Shown piece after piece: positions 60,711 to 64,000 of a stretch of 64,000 bases of DNA. A program made the translations under genes and the position numbers. Each line of letters starts with the position of its first letter. The first letter of the stretch is position 1. Source of the stretch: Acanthornis magna (taxonomy: Eukaryota; Chordata; Aves; Passeriformes; Acanthizidae); the NCBI GenBank assembly GCA_036785705.1, contig JAWUZG010000004.1, positions 9,458,501-9,522,500 on the forward strand. Direction: 5' to 3'. The notes beneath the pieces were generated by a model. The model was not told the origin of the DNA and ran no database searches. It worked only from the letters and a program-made list of their open reading frames with translations.

Positions 60711-61222
60711 AAGGCCACACCTGAAGTACTACATCAAGTTCTGGGCTCCCCAGTAGAAAAGGGGTATGGGCATAGGGTTCGGTGAAAGGCCACTAAGATG
60801 CTTAGGGGATTTGAGCATCTCTGCAGTGATGGAAAGGTAGAAAGATCTGGAACTATTCAGAAAAAAAAGAAGGCTCAAGGGGACCCTACCAATGTATATG
60901 AACACCTAAAGGGTGGGAGCAAAGAAGAGGAATACACTCTTTTAAGTGGTGCCCAATGACAAAGCAAGAGGCAATGGACACAAACTGAAACGTGGGAGGT
61001 TCCTCCTGAACATAGGGAAACATATTTTTCACTGTGATGGTGACCAAGCACAGGCACAGGTTGTCCAGAGAGATTGGAAGTCTCCATCCTTGTAGATACT
61101 CAAAATCCATCAGGATTTTGTCCAAAGTAACCAGCTCTATGTGTCCCTGCTTGAGCATGGGGTGTTGTTCTAAGTGGTCTCTAAAAGTCTCTTCAATCCT
61201 CAACCATTCTGTGATTCTGTGA
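60711..61222 (+). mobile_element. CR1 LINE, 5'-truncated copy, plus strand
   Basis: CR1 3'-end landmarks appear in forward order. They run: AAGGCCACACCTGAAGTACT, AAGTTCTGGGCTCCCCAGTA, AAAGGCCACTAAGATGCTTA, GGGGATTTGAGCATCTCTGC, AAAAGAAGGCTCAAGGGGAC, AAGAGGCAATGGACACAAAC, TGGGAGGTTCCTCCTGAACA, TTTTTCACTGTGATGGTGAC and GCACAGGTTGTCCAGAGA. The end is AACCATTCTGTGATTCTGTG, with two degenerate copies of the 8-base ATTCTATG tail at about 61206-61221. About 510 bases of the 3' end survive and no intact reverse transcriptase frame remains. Its divergence looks greater than that of the copy at 52.8 kb, so it may be older or of another subfamily. The 127-codon minus-strand frame across it is an antisense artefact. 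Confidence 0.96.
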
Positions 61223-61679
61223 AACTTTGAAGCTTGTGTATGGTGGACTCTTGCCACAGTATGAAACAAGGACTATTTTAGGCATCCATTTGAATTTATC
61301 TATTAGAAGACTTAAAACTCAAGGAAAATAAATTACTGTCTTATGCTAATGTGAGAATTAGTCTTATACTTTATGTGTATTGAAAATTATACTTGTGCAC
61401 ATAGAGTGTAAAGGATGTAGCTGTGCTAACTAGCATGCTAATTCCTCTTATGACAAAAGAAACAAAACAGATGAAAATGTTAAAATTACAGACTTCACTA
61501 AATGAAAAACATTCCAAGACTGGGGGCAGCCGGTGTTTCTAAGAAGGATGTGAAATAGCCAAACCTAAAATTAAGCTAGTGCTTGGATGTGAACCTTAGC
61601 ATTTCTCTTTAATAAGTGGTCCATAGATTTTGATATTGAGTCCATTCTATGCTAATAAGAAGATATAAAAACATTCTGT
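61223..61679. other. Non-coding, no recognisable element
   Basis: AT-rich sequence between the CR1 end and the CA repeat. Nothing identified. Confidence 0.55.
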
Positions 61680-61709
61680 ACACACACACACACACACACA
61701 GACACACAC
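61680..61709. repeat. (AC)n microsatellite
   Basis: About ten AC units, one G interruption, then four more AC units. The frame across it on the minus strand gives a cysteine/valine alternation and is not a gene. Confidence 0.95.
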
Positions 61710-64000
61710 TACTGTTACCATGAAGTACCTTAAAGTACAACAAAGTACGAGGAGTAGGATGGAAAGAGCAATCAGAGGGAGAAAAGCTTCTGTCAGAGGC
61801 TGACATCACAGCTTTTTCAGGTAGCTCTTGAACAGACTGAATATGGAAGGGAAGAGCAGGTGTTCATCTGAAATAAGGTCACCAACGAATAGAATACCAG
61901 ACACAGTTTGCTAAAATTGGGTCTGACTCATTTTTGAACAGTATGAAACATTTTTTCTAAAAAGGACCAGTTCTGAAAAGGATTTTTTTTCTCCGAAGAG
62001 CTGGTTGGTCAGTCTGCTTTTAGAACATCATATGAAAGGCCGAGTTGTTGAGAAGTGCTGTCTCTAAGCCATTCAAGCTTTCATTGTAAAACCTTTGCTC
62101 TTTCTGTCTTCATGAAAATAGTGAAGGTTAGCTAGTATGATAAAATGACACTCAAGTAGTTTGTCTTTTCAGTTATCTTATATTCTGTTCTGCCACTCTT
62201 CAATCTATTGTATGCCTACGGAGCATTATAAATGTATCAAAGTACAGGTTGTGGTTTATCATTGTCAAAATATAATGGAGCTGTGATTAGTGCAATAAAT
62301 GCTGAAAGCACTGAAACCCAGTAAATAATACCAAATCTTCAAGAAAATTCACAATTAAGACGTCCTAGTTGTTTACAAAATGTAACCCTGTGTTTATTGT
62401 CATATATAAGCACAATGCTAAATTATTTTTAACAAGAACAGACCTTAGTGGTCAGAGATTTAACAAAGAAGGATACATTAGGCTGCCTTATAAAAGAAAA
62501 TTTCTTCTCTGTGCCTGTCTGAAAAATATGCCTATTAATCAGTCAGACATTGTGTGTTACCTAAACATTGAATTAAGTCAATCATCAGAGAAAAGACACT
62601 AGAGCATGTGAGATAAAAGAGCTTGGACACCTTGTGATACAGAGAAAATTGATTAGGAGGGTTTTGGGGTTCCAACTAAGCAAAGTTTCCTTTGTGGTCC
62701 TTCTAAATTCTGATCATTCATGTCTCCTGATATCCTTTGTCAGCCTCTCATTTTAATCTTTGCTCTTAATAAGGGCCCTCAAGATGCTTAGATTAGTTTT
62801 TTTGATTTATTCAAGCCTGGTTAAGCTCAAATAGCTGTTTCTCATGTTGACCTGGCCCTTTTTTTTCAAGTTCTTAAACTCATAATTTTAATATTTAAGA
62901 TTTCTTTTTCAGAAGACTAGTGCTTGTTTGGCAGAGCAAAATCTAATGGAGCATTACAAAACAAGGGAGATAGCTTTTTTTTTCCCTCCTGTTTGATTTG
63001 GAAATATCAGATGATGTGTTAAACAGCTCTTTAAAAATCTTGCAGATATGACTGATATCACCTTTATTGACATTACTCCTAGCTATTTATATTTTATTAC
63101 TTGTTTCAAAATGAAAAAGACCTCCTTTGTAGGATAAAAATTAGAACAGTAGAGATGAAGGGAACCCCTGTCTCTCCATTATTCTGTAAATCCTAACTAA
63201 AAAGAAAAAAAAGCAAATTTCTAACTTTTCTGATATCTTGTAATATTTTACATTGAGACCATTTTTACATTTCAGTTTTACATTGATTTACATTTCACCC
63301 TCAATTTTGATGGTTTTTGAGGCATGTAAATTAGTTACTAATACAGTTATGCTACATCCAGGAATATTCTCAGTTCTGTTACTGCGTGTTCAGTTACTGA
63401 TAAATTATAGAGGGGATCATCCCAAGTATGATGTCTTTAACGTCTGATCAGAAAATGCAGCTGTATGGTTTACACTCAGATGAGATTAATATACCTACAC
63501 TGTGCTAGGGAATTTTCTTGCTAGCATGTTGAAGAAATTTCTTGAGTTTATGTTAAAGTCATTCATAAATTTGGTGATGAGATTACTAATGATGCCCATA
63601 TTTAGGATTAATTTGTTTTACAAAATACTAGAGATTGTTCCTATTAAGGACAACAGTCCATTTCTAGCTGTTTAAATGCCTAAAATGTTCTGTCTGAATT
63701 AAAATTCTTAACCTATTACTGCCTGAACTGATAATCAGTAAAATTCTTTATCAATTCCATTATCTATGTGAACCAATAAATGGCAAACCAACAATTCACT
63801 ACTTTTCTTTTAAAACACAAATATGGGAAAAGTGGGATGATATAACATTTGACTATTTGCCTTTGCCTTTAAGAAGGCTGACTCAGGAGACGAACCTGGA
63901 TTTGTCAAAAATCTTTTGTCTCTCATGGAATTCACTTAGAGCCTAAAAATATATTAACTTGAACCAAGAGTGAAGTTCTAACCCATTGCAACAAATTATA
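61710..64000. other. Non-coding, no recognisable gene
   Basis: AT-rich sequence to the window edge. A loose array of TTTACATT-type words lies at 63247-63297 (four copies with irregular spacing). T runs occur near 61982-61990, 62859-62868 and 62974-62983. Open frames are below 80 codons. Confidence 0.5.

Noticed and set aside
60886..61269. 127-codon minus-strand open frame
   Set aside because: It lies antisense across a CR1 LINE copy; its length comes from the element's composition.
1..64000. CRISPR array, bacterial operon, phage or insertion-sequence content
   Set aside because: There are no regularly spaced repeats, no long tightly packed reading frames and no ribosome-binding context. CR1 and MIR relics show the DNA is vertebrate nuclear.
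1..64000. tRNA, rRNA or microRNA genes
   Set aside because: No A-box/B-box pair with a cloverleaf was recognised by eye, nor a long imperfect hairpin of microRNA type. A covariance-model search could still find one.

Overview
This window looks like nuclear DNA from a bird, or a close archosaur relative. It is AT-rich and CpG-poor, with long T, A and T/G runs and microsatellites. The best lineage marker is two 5'-truncated CR1 LINE copies. One is on the minus strand at about 52753-53105 and ends in the reverse complement of the CR1 8-bp tail. The other is on the plus strand at about 60711-61222 and ends in two degenerate copies of that tail. No L1, Alu or other mammal-specific repeat was recognised. 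Three or four decayed MIR-type (CORE-SINE) relics are also visible (about 9482-9630, 51241-51372, 55955-56048, and weakly 35995-36052). All three best relics are read as antisense, and such old elements are expected in slowly evolving amniote DNA.

I can identify no protein-coding gene with confidence. No open reading frame exceeds about 136 codons, none encodes a protein family I recognise, and several lie antisense to CR1 or across the TTCC microsatellite. The window is best read as a gene desert or the inside of one or more very long introns. The best exon candidate is a 142-base block on the minus strand at 57678-57819. It has a pyrimidine-rich AG acceptor, lies in the longest open frame, and has a weaker GT donor. 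Its product is unknown.

Layout: 1-13700 is mostly plain AT-rich sequence with one A/C-rich repeat, a T-run and one MIR relic. 13730-18000 is the most structured part. It holds a TATA-like box, a block dense in homeobox- and SOX-type motifs, and a long stretch resembling a 3' UTR or lncRNA that ends in AATAAA plus a GT-rich tract near 17955-18000. 19700-21350 and 24870-24990 hold further enhancer-like blocks, with short palindromes at the first two and paired RFX X-box-like sites at the last. 32160-32640 is locally CpG-enriched. 44890-45560 is the only clear CpG-island-like segment; it carries a consensus splice donor on the minus strand and a CRE-like/TATA-like/donor arrangement on the plus strand, so it may be a promoter or first exon. 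50200-61700 is repeat-rich, with two perfect hairpins, a T/G tract, a (TTCC)n array, two MIR relics, both CR1 copies and a CA repeat. 61710-64000 is plain sequence.

Nothing supports a novel multi-gene system. The leads worth testing are regulatory (44.9-45.6 kb, 13.7-18.0 kb, 19.7 kb, 24.9 kb) and the orphan exon candidate at 57.7 kb. All regulatory calls rest on motifs and composition alone, because conservation and expression could not be checked here.
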